Positions 43,551-52,728 of a stretch of 64,000 nt of DNA are shown here, in pieces. Source of the DNA: a virus; the IMG/VR virus record IMGVR_UViG_3300036766_000837, positions 50,932 through 114,931 of that record; one strand, 5' to 3'. The number at the start of each line of letters is the position of its first letter. Position 1 is the stretch's first letter. The notes beneath the pieces are model-generated. The model saw nothing but the letters and a program-made list of their open reading frames with translations. It searched no databases and had not been told where the DNA came from. The position numbers and the translations under genes are program-made.

Positions 43551-44437
43551 AAATTCTTCTTATTGGTGGTTGCGGATACATAGGTTCTAAATTATATGAA
43601 GAATTAATTAATAATTCGTATGACGTAGATACCGTAGATATTGAGTGGTTTGGAAATTATGTCAATAAGAATAATCAAAAAATCTTATATAGTGAATTAC
43701 GGGAAAGCACTCTTCGGAATTATCAGATTATAATCTTGACTGCTGCTTATTCTAGTGTTGCTATGTGTGAGATTAATCCCCTGGCTTCTGTTGTAAGTAA
43801 TGTTAACAATTTCATACAATTGTTGGACAAAATAAGTAATGGCCGAAAATTTATATATATGAGTAGTTCAAGTGTATATAATGGAAGATTTTTTGCATCG
43901 GAGGAGACTCCTATAAATGAGGCCACAAACTATTACGACCTTACTAAATTTTTTGCGGACTTATGGGCAAAGATTTCCGACAAAGAGTTTTATGGACTTC
44001 GACTTGGGACGGTAAACGGATTTTCTCCGAATCTTCGCTCCGATATCATGATAAACAAGATGGTTTTATCCGCAAAAGATTCTGGTAAAATTGAGGTATA
44101 TAATCCATATAATGCGCGACCAATTCTTGGCATTAACGATCTTTGCCGCGCAATTATTGCTATAATAGAAGGGGATGACCGTCGAGGCATTTATAATCTT
44201 TCCAGTTTTGACGATATGATAGGAAATATTGCAGAAGATGTTGCTAAAATACTTAACATACCGATTTATGATATGGGGGAAAATAAGGCATATGATTTCA
44301 GTATCAGAACGGTAAAGTTTCAAAAAACATACGATTTCATTTTTAATGACACTATCGAATCAATCGTTGAGTCTTTAAATGGGGGATTGGAGAATGGGAC
44401 CATCAAAAACATACAAGGCAGGCCAATATCTGTATGA
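43547..44437 (+). CDS. NAD-dependent nucleotide-sugar epimerase/dehydratase
   Basis: This 296-residue extended short-chain dehydrogenase starts at GTG 43547 (GTGA overlap). KILLIGGCGYIGSKLYEEL binds NAD, YMSSSSVYNG holds the catalytic Ser, and NYYDLTKFFAD gives the Y-x-x-x-K pair. GLRLGTVNGFSPNLRSD follows as in UDP-sugar epimerases. It acts on nucleotide sugars in the cytoplasm and opens the second sugar operon. The exact substrate is not clear. Confidence 0.88.
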   Translation: MKILLIGGCGYIGSKLYEELINNSYDVDTVDIEWFGNYVNKNNQKILYSELRESTLRNYQIIILTAAYSSVAMCEINPLASVVSNVNNFIQLLDKISNGRKFIYMSSSSVYNGRFFASEETPINEATNYYDLTKFFADLWAKISDKEFYGLRLGTVNGFSPNLRSDIMINKMVLSAKDSGKIEVYNPYNARPILGINDLCRAIIAIIEGDDRRGIYNLSSFDDMIGNIAEDVAKILNIPIYDMGENKAYDFSIRTVKFQKTYDFIFNDTIESIVESLNGGLENGTIKNIQGRPISV

Positions 44438-45653
44438 ACAAATAGATAGATGCCGATGTTGTGGTAAGGCGTGGTTGACCCAATATCTTGATTTGGGATA
44501 TCAACCATTGGCGAATGAATATTCCAAAACAGACTCTATCATCGAAAAAAGATTTCCACTTAAAGTAAATTTATGCGAGAATTGTTTCCATTCTCAATTA
44601 TCTATTGTAGTTAATCCAGATTTAATATTTAAAGAATATCTATATGTAAGTGGGACAACATGGACTTTACATAATCATTTTAAACTTTTGGCTGAAGATG
44701 CGATGAGGCGTGTAGGACAAAACCATCCGATGGTTCTTGATATAGCCTGTAATGATGGAACCCTTCTGCAAAAATTTAAGGCTTTTGGGGCTGAGGTTTA
44801 TGGTGTTGATCCGGCAAAGAATCTTCGCAAAATAACTACAGAGAAAAATCTTAACGTGATAGTGGATTATTGGAACTCTGAAACAGCTAAGAGGCTAAGT
44901 AAAAGATTTGATATCATAACAGCTACTAATGTTTTTGCCCATGTTGATAATATACAAGAATTTCTAATAACATGTATGGGATATCTCAATCCGGATGGTA
45001 TTATCATTTTGGAGTTTCCATACTGCAATGAATTAATTGTCAACAATGAGTTCGACACGATATATCATGAACACTTATCCTATTTTCTAGTAAACTCATT
45101 TTCTTTTTTGGCCGACTCAGTTGGCTTGATAATAGACGATATCATAACTACTTCAATTCACGGAGGAAGCATCAGATTTTTCTTAAAGTTGTCAAAAGAA
45201 TACAAAAGGTATCAAACCGATACGCAATTGGCATATATCGAGAAGGAGAGAAAGGCCGGACTTCTTGAAAAGAAAACCTATGAGAAGTTCTCCCGCAATA
45301 TAGTTGGGATTAAATATGAGATACTAAATGTCCTGTCTAAATTCGACGGGATGGGTATTCCAGTTGTGGGATATGGAGCATCAGCTAAGGGAAATACGAT
45401 GCTTAATTATATTGATTCCCCATTAAAATATATAGTTGACGATAATCCGTTGAAATATGGGCACTTCACTCCTGGCCAGCATATACCAATTGTTGAGACA
45501 AAAATTCTTTCAACCGATAAATCGCCTTTGGCAATAGTCATATTGTCTTGGAATTTCTATGATGAGATTAAACAAAAGATTCTTGAACGGCGTAGGGGGT
45601 TGACGACATATCTAATTAGATATATACCAAAAGTGGAGGCCGAAGAATTATAA
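44394..45653 (+). CDS. sugar C-methyltransferase (SAM-dependent)
   Basis: This protein of about 419 residues (start ATG 44394; another at 44379) has the three-part layout of NDP-hexose C-methyltransferases. An N-terminal zinc site (CRCCG ... CENCFH) comes first, then a SAM-binding Rossmann domain (MVLDIACNDGTLLQKFKAFG, VDPAKN). The C-terminal region contains FPYCNELIVNNEFDTIYHEH and VVGYGASAKGNTML. It would add a methyl branch to a deoxy-sugar, a step typical of O-antigen or antibiotic sugars. It overlaps the epimerase gene. Confidence 0.85.
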   Translation: MGPSKTYKAGQYLYEQIDRCRCCGKAWLTQYLDLGYQPLANEYSKTDSIIEKRFPLKVNLCENCFHSQLSIVVNPDLIFKEYLYVSGTTWTLHNHFKLLAEDAMRRVGQNHPMVLDIACNDGTLLQKFKAFGAEVYGVDPAKNLRKITTEKNLNVIVDYWNSETAKRLSKRFDIITATNVFAHVDNIQEFLITCMGYLNPDGIIILEFPYCNELIVNNEFDTIYHEHLSYFLVNSFSFLADSVGLIIDDIITTSIHGGSIRFFLKLSKEYKRYQTDTQLAYIEKERKAGLLEKKTYEKFSRNIVGIKYEILNVLSKFDGMGIPVVGYGASAKGNTMLNYIDSPLKYIVDDNPLKYGHFTPGQHIPIVETKILSTDKSPLAIVILSWNFYDEIKQKILERRRGLTTYLIRYIPKVEAEEL

Positions 45654-46391
45654 ATGATAGATATTATTATGCCAGTATATTATAATTATGATATAGCAGA
45701 ACTTAATATTAAACATTTTTCAAAAAATATCTTTGGTGATTATCGATTATTGGTTTGTGATAATACCGATCCATCAAGAAGAGATATTGCAAGGTTTGAG
45801 GGATTTAAGGTATTGGATTCAAATGTAGAATTATTTGATTTTCCCCCGTCTGGCAGTGATGGGGTCAACCATGGAACTACCATAGATTTTATGAAAGAAT
45901 TTACTAAAACAGATATTGTAGGAACTATCGATAGTGATTTCTTTTGGTTGATGCCGGAAATTTTGGATTATGTTCAGGAACTTTTTGCCGAAGGATATCT
46001 TGCCATTGGTTGTGCCGGATGGTATCCTGATTGGCAAGCTAGAATAGATTTGGTACATCCCCAAAGGGCCGGTCATCTTGCCCCTGTTATTTGGGGACAA
46101 TTTTTAACTAAAGAACTTATGGCGGTAGATACTTTTGTATGCACAAGCGAGGAGGGGGGAACGGTACATGAAACGGGTTGGAGGATAAGGGAATATATAA
46201 TTAAAAATAAAATTAAAAATAAGATATTCCCCGGATTTTTCAAAGAAAATCAATCTGATAGAAATTGGTGTTTCTTTGGAGAGGAAGAATGTCCCATTGG
46301 ATTTCATGTTATGAAAACTACCCATCGGTCGGTTGATTATGATATGATATTCAAGGAATTGGAAATCGGGGTTGGCGAATGGTTGATTTAG
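45654..46391 (+). CDS. glycosyltransferase-like protein (GT-A)
   Basis: This 245-residue protein has MPVYYNYDIAELNIKHF at the start, VCDNTDPS as donor site and GTIDSDFFWLMPEI with the D-x-D metal motif. It starts one base after the stop of the methyltransferase gene. It probably transfers the sugar made by the neighbours. The acceptor is unknown. Confidence 0.75.
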   Translation: MIDIIMPVYYNYDIAELNIKHFSKNIFGDYRLLVCDNTDPSRRDIARFEGFKVLDSNVELFDFPPSGSDGVNHGTTIDFMKEFTKTDIVGTIDSDFFWLMPEILDYVQELFAEGYLAIGCAGWYPDWQARIDLVHPQRAGHLAPVIWGQFLTKELMAVDTFVCTSEEGGTVHETGWRIREYIIKNKIKNKIFPGFFKENQSDRNWCFFGEEECPIGFHVMKTTHRSVDYDMIFKELEIGVGEWLI

Positions 46392-47179
46392 TAGTTATAT
46401 CTCATTTCTATAATGAGGAATTTTTACTACCATTTTGGTTAGATCATCATAGGCGTATATTCGACCACGGAATTTTAATAGATTATCAATCTACTGACAA
46501 ATCTATCGATATCATCAACGATTTAGTTCCTGATTGGGAGATACGGTCTTCTAGAAATAAGATGTTTTCTGCCATAGATTGTGATTCAGAGGTTATGGAT
46601 ATAGAATCGGAATTTTCTGGATGGAAGATTGCCCTTAACATCACTGAATTTATTCTTCATCCAGCACTTAAGAAATATTGTGAAGATTATGAAGATTTCT
46701 ATAAAGAAAAAAGTGTGGGATTTAAGATGATGGGTATCGATATGATTGATAAATATGAAGATAAAGATAGAGAAATTTCTATGGAAGTTCCTTTAATAAC
46801 CCAATGTCATACAGGGCAGGCAAATCTAGCCGGACCTAGGAATCGTTTTATCCACCATGCTTCTCATGGATCATATTTATGGGGTAGACATTTCACACAA
46901 CATCAAGGATATATTCCTATAAGTTCTCAGGTTGCCTGTTTATGGTATGGGTGGTCTCCTTTCAGATATATAAAAGAAAGAAAACTACAGATTCAAACAA
47001 AGATTCCTCAATGGGATAAAGAGAGGGGATTAGGAAGTGAACATATACTAACCCCAGAAAGTCTTGAAGAAAAATTTATTCAGGAATCTTCTAGGGCTGA
47101 AGATATCTTCAATAATTTTTATCTAAAGATGCTATTCAGAGCAACATCACTGAGTCTGTATGGGTTGGATATTGTATGA
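46379..47179 (+). CDS. glycosyltransferase-like protein
   Basis: This 266-residue protein opens with VVISHFYNEEFLLPFWLDHH and ILIDYQSTDKSIDII, the pattern of family 2/92-like transferases that act on surface sugars. AIDCDSEVMDIES contains an acidic metal-type site. It overlaps the preceding gene by 13 bases and the next by four. No membrane segment. Confidence 0.68.
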   Translation: MVDLVVISHFYNEEFLLPFWLDHHRRIFDHGILIDYQSTDKSIDIINDLVPDWEIRSSRNKMFSAIDCDSEVMDIESEFSGWKIALNITEFILHPALKKYCEDYEDFYKEKSVGFKMMGIDMIDKYEDKDREISMEVPLITQCHTGQANLAGPRNRFIHHASHGSYLWGRHFTQHQGYIPISSQVACLWYGWSPFRYIKERKLQIQTKIPQWDKERGLGSEHILTPESLEEKFIQESSRAEDIFNNFYLKMLFRATSLSLYGLDIV

Positions 47180-48051
47180 AGATATTATTTTGCGGTGCAT
47201 ACGGATATGGGAATGTTGGTGATGATATCTATAAAAATATCGTGGTTGATAATCTACCAGGTCATGAATGTGTTTTCGATTCGCCATATCCAGATGTCGA
47301 AGCGGTTTCTCATGTAGATGCCGTCGTTATGGGCGGCGGAGGAATCATCTATAAGACAGCAACTTCTCATTTTCGTTACATGAAGATGTATATGGATGAA
47401 TGTTTGGAACAAGAAAAACCTCTCTGCTTCTTAAGTTGTGGATTGCAATTTCAGGCAGAGATAGATTACGATGATTCTGAAAGTGTTAGAGAGGTTATGA
47501 AGGAATGGATTCCCTATTTTGAAGCGGCAAAACTCATAACTCTTCGTTCCCCAAAATGTGTAGAGATAGTAAAGGAATTATGTCCAGAATCTAATGCGCA
47601 TTATTTTCCAGATTTGGGGTATGCGGTGGAGCCGTCAAAATATCGACTGTGTTCAGATGATAACTATCCACTATTTATTCCGCGAACAAATCCTCTCCAC
47701 GATAAAGCTTGGGATGAGATGATTATCATTTCCACAACCTATAGTCGGCCGATATTTGTGGCCATAGCCGCTGAAGATGTCGATATAATAGATATGATGG
47801 TTAAGGAACGTAAGTTTGAGGATGGTGCCAGAAGCAGAAAATATATTACTCCAGAAGAGATGGCATCGTTGATAATTCATTCCGAGATAGTGTATACTCA
47901 AAGATACCACGCGATGGTTATGGCACATGCATTCGGGATACCAGTTATCACGTTCAGTAATGCATACAAGGTTGTAAATGAGATTATTCCGCCGAATAGA
48001 ATGATGGCATTAGAGGCTATAAATAAATTAAAGGAGGCATTGAAGGTTTGA
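47176..48051 (+). CDS. polysaccharide pyruvyl transferase family protein
   Basis: This 291-residue protein carries the family signature. FCGAYGYGNVGDDIYKNIVV comes at the start, VVMGGGGIIYK in the middle, LITLRSPKCVEIVKEL next, and SEIVYTQRYHAMVMAHAFG near the end. Members (CsaB-like) add pyruvate ketals to cell-wall or capsule sugars. It starts by ATGA overlap. A phage copy could alter host-surface or virion glycans. Confidence 0.86.
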   Translation: MKILFCGAYGYGNVGDDIYKNIVVDNLPGHECVFDSPYPDVEAVSHVDAVVMGGGGIIYKTATSHFRYMKMYMDECLEQEKPLCFLSCGLQFQAEIDYDDSESVREVMKEWIPYFEAAKLITLRSPKCVEIVKELCPESNAHYFPDLGYAVEPSKYRLCSDDNYPLFIPRTNPLHDKAWDEMIIISTTYSRPIFVAIAAEDVDIIDMMVKERKFEDGARSRKYITPEEMASLIIHSEIVYTQRYHAMVMAHAFGIPVITFSNAYKVVNEIIPPNRMMALEAINKLKEALKV

Positions 48052-48275
48052 TTCTAACAGAAGTAGCGAAAGAATATATCTCAAAGTGCCCTTATTGTGC
48101 TGGTTGTGGACATAAACAAACTTTATTCGCCGCTCTCGAAACTTCTATAAATGAGACAATCATCTTAAGGTCTTTGGTTCAAGAAGTTATTGATGGTTAT
48201 AATGCTCCTGAAATTGAGGATTTTGATTGGGAAGGTTGGTATAAGCGGGCAATTGATGACATAGCAGGGGGGTAA
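48048..48275 (+). CDS. small hypothetical protein with CxxC motifs
   Basis: This 75-residue protein starts at TTG 48048, overlapping the upstream stop. It has CPYCAGCGHKQTLF near residue 14 and an acidic C-terminus (APEIEDFDWEGWY). It may bind zinc. Function unknown. Confidence 0.55.
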   Translation: MILTEVAKEYISKCPYCAGCGHKQTLFAALETSINETIILRSLVQEVIDGYNAPEIEDFDWEGWYKRAIDDIAGG

Positions 48276-48277
48276 GT

Positions 48278-49399
48278 ATGGGGAATAAAATAGTTTCTCC
48301 AGAGGTCGAATTTACATCAGATGTGGGAGTCTGGAACCTTTTACAAATTCCATTTTATGCAACCCATCTTAAAAAGGATAGCCCTGTTTTAATGTTATTT
48401 AATTGGCTTACTTCAAACAGGGTTTTTAATGGAGAAATAAAAGGAACCATCCTTACTTCATCGAATATGAAACTCTTAATAGAAATTGATAATTGTTTAG
48501 TATATGTTACCCTCTATACCTCAACAGGAGAAATTTCCGTAGAAATATCTGCCCCTACAATTGATATTGGAAATAAAGTGTTGGCTAGCCTTAAAGAAAA
48601 ATTTCCTGAACTTGAACCGCATAAGACACATGAAGTTCCTGTGTCTTTTTGGTCACTAAGTCCTAATGGCCCTACATCTGTTGTTAGGAACCTCTTAGTT
48701 CCAGAATGGAATAATATGTGTATAAATTATGCGGCCCAAACCAGACAAAGCATTCAAGACTTTATTAATAAACCTTTACTTACTGCTGGTCATTTAATTT
48801 TGTGGTCAGGAGAACCAGGAACGGGAAAGACATATGCTATTCGCGCCTTGGGTTGGGAATGGAAGGATTGGTGTAAGATTCACTACATTACTGATCCTGA
48901 AATATTTTTTGGCGAAAGTGCTACATATATGATTCAAGTCCTTCTCAACAATGAAGATGAAAAAAAATGGCGGCTACTTCTTTTAGAAGATACAGGAGAA
49001 CTTCTTGCTGCGGATGCTAAAATGAATACGGGGCAAGGACTTTCTAGACTGTTAAATACAGTGGATGGCCTTATTGGACAAGGGTTAAAGATTTTAACCA
49101 TGATTACAACAAATGAAAATGTAGGTAAGTTCCACCCCGCCATTTCTCGCCCAGGAAGATGTGTTAATCACATTAAATTTAACAAACTTGATATTCAAGA
49201 AGCTAATAATTGGCTGATTAATAAAAATATAGATAAAGAAGTTTCTCAACCAATTACAATAGCAGAACTTTATAATTTTATTGGGGAACAAAGACTTTTT
49301 ATAGAAGAGGAAAGGAAAGTAGGTTTTCTTCCTTTTTCATATAGAGAATCTTCGATTGAGGTATCTCCACTGATGATTCCAGATATGGTAGAATCTTAA
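48278..49399 (+). CDS. AAA+ ATPase
   Basis: This 373-residue protein has an N-terminal 120 residues forming an unassigned domain and an AAA+ module after them. It has Walker A GEPGTGKT (178-185), Walker B LLLLED (233-238), sensor 1 TTNE (277-280) and Arg finger SRPGR (290-294). Walker B ends in E-D rather than D-E. The family remodels proteins using ATP; the closest general shape is the FtsH/BCS1-type clade. GGGGGG precedes the ATG. It leads the block of small genes, so it may act in DNA or protein remodelling during infection. Confidence 0.85.
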   Translation: MGNKIVSPEVEFTSDVGVWNLLQIPFYATHLKKDSPVLMLFNWLTSNRVFNGEIKGTILTSSNMKLLIEIDNCLVYVTLYTSTGEISVEISAPTIDIGNKVLASLKEKFPELEPHKTHEVPVSFWSLSPNGPTSVVRNLLVPEWNNMCINYAAQTRQSIQDFINKPLLTAGHLILWSGEPGTGKTYAIRALGWEWKDWCKIHYITDPEIFFGESATYMIQVLLNNEDEKKWRLLLLEDTGELLAADAKMNTGQGLSRLLNTVDGLIGQGLKILTMITTNENVGKFHPAISRPGRCVNHIKFNKLDIQEANNWLINKNIDKEVSQPITIAELYNFIGEQRLFIEEERKVGFLPFSYRESSIEVSPLMIPDMVES

Positions 49400-49411
49400 A
49401 GGAGGAAGATT

Positions 49412-49528
49412 ATGGGGAACATCGGAAAGGTTAAGAGGATTATCCAGGTGGAACCTGTTCCGGAAGAAGTTCCGGTAACCGTTCCTGAGGAAGTTCCAGA
49501 AGAAGAGAGAGTTCCCGCCAATGGATGA
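49412..49528 (+). CDS. short acidic Pro-Glu-Val-rich protein
   Basis: This 38-codon gene starts at ATG 49412 behind AAAGGAGGAAG. After a basic start (MGNIGKVKRII) it consists of repeats of V-P-E-E-V-P. It overlaps the next gene by eight bases. Such a chain is unlikely to fold alone and may be a binding linker or a translation-coupling leader. Unknown role. Confidence 0.65.
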   Translation: MGNIGKVKRIIQVEPVPEEVPVTVPEEVPEEERVPANG

Positions 49529-50492
49529 AATGATAGTTCCAGATATAATTGGAAAGATTGAGGGCTGGCGATTATTCACCCTAGACTCTAGTGGGTTGAA
49601 ATCATATTCTGCCAATTATTATTGGAAACCCGGAGTAAATGAAGCGACTTGTATTTCTGCCGGACAGAAGATTCAAACAGTTTGGAAAAATGGTCCCAAC
49701 GGCAAACTTATAGAAGAGACAGTTATGACCCATACTTCTATTCCCGACCCAGATTGTGGGTGTGGATTCTGGATATATAAGAAATATGAGACATGTAAAA
49801 ATAAGACACATTATAATCTTGGTAATAATTTTTTTGGAGGTCTTGGAAGTTTCACCAAGAGTTTTTATATCGATGGAATGGTAAATGGTTGGGGTAAGGT
49901 GATTGAGGGAGAAGATGGATATAGAACTGAATTTGCCGAAATTGTTAAATTATATACCCATGATAAAATGGGTGGAGCAGAGAAGAATATGGTTGTTGCT
50001 ACCGCTCAAAAATATAATGTTCCCATAGAAGAGGCCCCACGCCCCATTGTCGCCGAAAAAGCAACGATGATGGTAAAGGTTAAGGCAATTGGCCCTTTAA
50101 TATTAGGGGCCTCTGGGAGATATCGCCCGAGGGAAATATTTATCCTCCCAAAAGATACTAAATCTTGGAAGAAGAAGGATAGTGTGGTTTATTATTGTTG
50201 GGAAAATATGGAAAATATGGATATCCTAACCGAGGCACAAGATTCCAAAGAAGTTGTTAAGATTGAATATGAGATAAATACATATCTTGATAAAGAACAG
50301 AAAATGATTATTTCGGCAAAAAAAGTGGGGGAAGATCGCCAATATGATTATGGCCTTCCTAGTCAACAGTTTGCTGGAGGATTCACATATTCCCCTAACC
50401 ATAATTTGGGCTCCGCATTTGATATATTTGATATATATAGTAAACCTCTGAATAGAATAACTCTTGAGGGGGATATAGTAGATGGAGAATAA
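49521..50492 (+). CDS. hypothetical protein with Cys cluster
   Basis: This 323-residue protein contains RLFTLDSSGLKSYSANYYWK near the start, then DPDCGCGFWIYKK and VNGWGKVIEGEDGYRTEFAEI. I recall similar runs (C-x-C-G-x-x, W-G-x-V-x-E-x-x-x-G-Y-R-x-E) from proteins of actinobacterial phages, but cannot confirm it here. The C-terminal 100 residues are rich in charged and aromatic residues. The function is unknown. Confidence 0.65.
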   Translation: MDEMIVPDIIGKIEGWRLFTLDSSGLKSYSANYYWKPGVNEATCISAGQKIQTVWKNGPNGKLIEETVMTHTSIPDPDCGCGFWIYKKYETCKNKTHYNLGNNFFGGLGSFTKSFYIDGMVNGWGKVIEGEDGYRTEFAEIVKLYTHDKMGGAEKNMVVATAQKYNVPIEEAPRPIVAEKATMMVKVKAIGPLILGASGRYRPREIFILPKDTKSWKKKDSVVYYCWENMENMDILTEAQDSKEVVKIEYEINTYLDKEQKMIISAKKVGEDRQYDYGLPSQQFAGGFTYSPNHNLGSAFDIFDIYSKPLNRITLEGDIVDGE

Positions 50493-50784
50493 AGGTTCCA
50501 TCGTTATAGATGAAAAGATATATCCCGTAAAAGATATAAGATTAGCTGTGGGAGGAATTATCGTTACCGCCTTTCCCCCAAAACCAATGGAAGGATTAAA
50601 GAGGGGAACTTATGCAATCACATTATTTGGGGGTGATGGCCAATTTGTATATTCTGATATTGCAATCTTAGAAATCCCGGCAGTTTATGACAATGTAGAC
50701 ATTGAACTTTATTTAACAATAGATACAGTAAATGGAAGGGTAAATGATCGGAAGATGTTAAATAAGTATATGGAGAAAAAATGA
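50482..50784 (+). CDS. hypothetical protein
   Basis: This 100-residue strand-rich protein (SIVIDEKIYPVKDIRLAVGG, DNVDIELYLTIDTVNG) has a basic C-terminus. It overlaps both neighbours (11 and 4 bases). No known motif. Confidence 0.6.
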   Translation: MENKGSIVIDEKIYPVKDIRLAVGGIIVTAFPPKPMEGLKRGTYAITLFGGDGQFVYSDIAILEIPAVYDNVDIELYLTIDTVNGRVNDRKMLNKYMEKK

Positions 50785-51050
50785 TAAAAACAAATTGTGA
50801 TGCGTGCGAAAAATCCATCAGACGAGATATCTATCGATGGATTTTAAACTGGAACCGTCCGGATACATTGGGCGCTCCTCGCGCATTTGAGGTAGTGTTT
50901 CATAACAACCCTGAATGTATACGTATTATGACAGCAAGATTGGACGATTACGCCTATGACCAACAGATGGCAATCTTTCTTATGAAAACGGCGAAGGAGA
51001 ATAGAGATGACGAAAGTGAAAGTTTCATGGAACACCGACCCGTTCGGTAA
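50781..51050 (+). CDS. hypothetical protein
   Basis: This 89-residue protein starts by ATGA overlap. CDACEKSIRRDIYRW at the start and HNNPECIRIM later give three Cys and a His that might bind zinc. Its last 44 bases overlap the next gene. Unknown function. Confidence 0.55.
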   Translation: MIKTNCDACEKSIRRDIYRWILNWNRPDTLGAPRAFEVVFHNNPECIRIMTARLDDYAYDQQMAIFLMKTAKENRDDESESFMEHRPVR

Positions 51051-51540
51051 TGTTCAGTTTGAACCCGAGGAGGAATTTGAGGCGGAAGTTATTCCCAAAG
51101 AAGGTCCTTACGGGCCATTCTATGAAGTGACGGTGAGGGCCAAGGTAAAATCTTTGCCCGAACCAACAACGTTGGGCGAAGTATTTAAGGAATCGGTGCC
51201 GAATCCATATGGCGACGACTTTGCCGAGGGCGATACTTTTGATGCCGGGGTTGATGCAACGAAGGCATTATTCGAGAAAGTTGTCTATGGCACCGATGAA
51301 CCATGTCCGAAGTGTGGAGGCAATGGCATACTTGGGCGTCAAGCATATATCGGTTTGGGCAACTGTCTTGATTGTGGTGGCACCGAACACCACTATGGCA
51401 CCGGCCGCATCAAGACGCCGGGGATGGTGGAGCGGGTGGAAGCCGCACTTCCCGCCGTGGGAGCCGCCATCAACGCAGCGGCTGCCGACTACGAGTGGCG
51501 CGAATCTCTCCGCCGCGAGATAGGGAAGGTAACTACATGA
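51007..51540 (+). CDS. zinc-ribbon / DnaJ-like Cys-rich protein
   Basis: This 177-residue protein has an acidic N-terminus, then CPKCGGNGILG and CLDCGGTEHHYGTG, a CxxCxGxG-type pair as in DnaJ zinc fingers. Its last third lies in GC-rich DNA, and codon use there (GCC, CGC) differs from neighbours, suggesting acquired sequence. GAAGGAG precedes the ATG. Confidence 0.65.
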   Translation: MTKVKVSWNTDPFGNVQFEPEEEFEAEVIPKEGPYGPFYEVTVRAKVKSLPEPTTLGEVFKESVPNPYGDDFAEGDTFDAGVDATKALFEKVVYGTDEPCPKCGGNGILGRQAYIGLGNCLDCGGTEHHYGTGRIKTPGMVERVEAALPAVGAAINAAAADYEWRESLRREIGKVTT

Positions 51541-51842
51541 GCCGAACGAAGAGGTTGCGATGCCGGACATGGTACTGTGTTTTACCCCGCAAACACAAGG
51601 AGTTGTGCCGTGACCGCAACGGCGGGCTCTTGGTGATTCAATCCGGCTCAAAACTCTTACGCATGGTTGCAACTCCCCGCCCAAGACAAGTCCTGGATCG
51701 TATCGAAACCCATGAGAAGAAATTGCAAGCGGAGGCATGGAATGTTGTGGCTTGGTTTGATACGGCTAATGTGTCTGAAAAACAATATCTTGAACGATTA
51801 GCTTTTGCAATCGAAGGTCTCCGTGCTGTTCTTGAGGAGTAG
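51537..51842 (+). CDS. hypothetical protein
   Basis: This 101-residue protein starts by ATGA overlap at 51537. A basic, Cys-containing N-terminus (RTKRLRCRTWYCVLPRKH) is followed by a helical half (DRIETHEKKLQAEAWNVVAW, LERLAFAIEGLRAVLEE). Unknown role; possibly nucleic-acid binding. Confidence 0.6.
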   Translation: MSRTKRLRCRTWYCVLPRKHKELCRDRNGGLLVIQSGSKLLRMVATPRPRQVLDRIETHEKKLQAEAWNVVAWFDTANVSEKQYLERLAFAIEGLRAVLEE

Positions 51843-51847
51843 GGAAA

Positions 51848-52090
51848 ATGAGTGTTTTCTATGATGCCCTATTTGAGGACACAGACCAACGGTATATATG
51901 TGAGTCTAAAGCCGTATTTCTCGATGAACCATCCGCGCAACGCGCATTGACCCGTATTCGCCATCGCGCCGAGTCTGGCAAAGTCGTGTCGGGTTGGCCA
52001 ACATCATATTATAGGTGCCGGTTCGGTGCCCACTGGCATCTCACGTCACATAACAAAAGAGGTAAAAATAGAAAGAAGGTTATGGCATGA
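51848..52090 (+). CDS. hypothetical protein
   Basis: This 80-residue basic protein has SYYRCRFGAHWHLTSHNKRG near the end. Its pattern of a Cys followed by spaced His residues recurs in small phage proteins. It overlaps the next start by ATGA. Function unknown. Confidence 0.6.
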   Translation: MSVFYDALFEDTDQRYICESKAVFLDEPSAQRALTRIRHRAESGKVVSGWPTSYYRCRFGAHWHLTSHNKRGKNRKKVMA

Positions 52091-52278
52091 AAAAATGTCC
52101 ATGCGCCCACTCAACCTGTGGAACTTTAGGTAAATGGCACTTTCGTTTTTGGCGACTATCCATTGGATGGGTACATAAGGGGCGATATTGTATGGAATGT
52201 TGGGCGTTATTTGGAGACCCGGTACATTCTATGAAAGTGTGTCCTAGATTTATATCCAAGGAAGGAGATTCAACATGA
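52087..52278 (+). CDS. small Cys/His-rich protein
   Basis: This 63-residue protein has CPCAHSTCGTLGKWH, then YCMECWALFGDP and CPRF, which suggests a zinc site. It is ATGA-linked on both sides. Unknown role. Confidence 0.55.
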   Translation: MKKCPCAHSTCGTLGKWHFRFWRLSIGWVHKGRYCMECWALFGDPVHSMKVCPRFISKEGDST

Positions 52279-52544
52279 TTGTTATGGATATAGATGATGT
52301 TCAAACATTTGTCGTCGTAAATGAGGTTGAAGCAGCCTTTGTACGAGAATATCATCCATATGAATCATATCATGAACGTAAACGTCGTAAAAAAATTGGA
52401 AAAGAGCCTCCATGCGCTTTCCATCTTCAGATTAATTTAAAATCTGGAAAAGTATTCGAGGGGTTTGCTATTGCAACACGAGAACGGGCCAACGAACTTA
52501 TTACTAATCTTAGAAATGCAATTATTATAGAGAAAATGCGATGA
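52275..52544 (+). CDS. hypothetical protein
   Basis: This 89-residue mixed alpha/beta protein has FHLQINLKSGKVFEGFAIA in the middle and a helical end (RERANELITNLRNAI). It is ATGA-linked with both neighbours. No motif recognised. Confidence 0.55.
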   Translation: MIVMDIDDVQTFVVVNEVEAAFVREYHPYESYHERKRRKKIGKEPPCAFHLQINLKSGKVFEGFAIATRERANELITNLRNAIIIEKMR

Positions 52545-52726
52545 AGGTCCATGTCCCAGTTATACATGATTTCGGTTTAGGAGCTGATCATGACCATGCC
52601 TGTAGTGTATGTTATGTCAATCCTTCAGTCCTCAATCTGGATACCGGTATCTTTGAACCATGCTGGGATTGCCAACGATTTGGATGGCGTGTTATTAGAA
52701 GGCGATATAGATGGGGGAAAAGATAA
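52541..52726 (+). CDS. small Cys-rich protein
   Basis: This 61-residue protein has HDHACSVCYVNPSVLNL and CWDCQRFGW, forming a CxxC...CxxC zinc ribbon, then a basic tail. ATGA overlap at its start. Unknown function. Confidence 0.6.
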   Translation: MKVHVPVIHDFGLGADHDHACSVCYVNPSVLNLDTGIFEPCWDCQRFGWRVIRRRYRWGKR

Positions 52727-52728
52727 AT

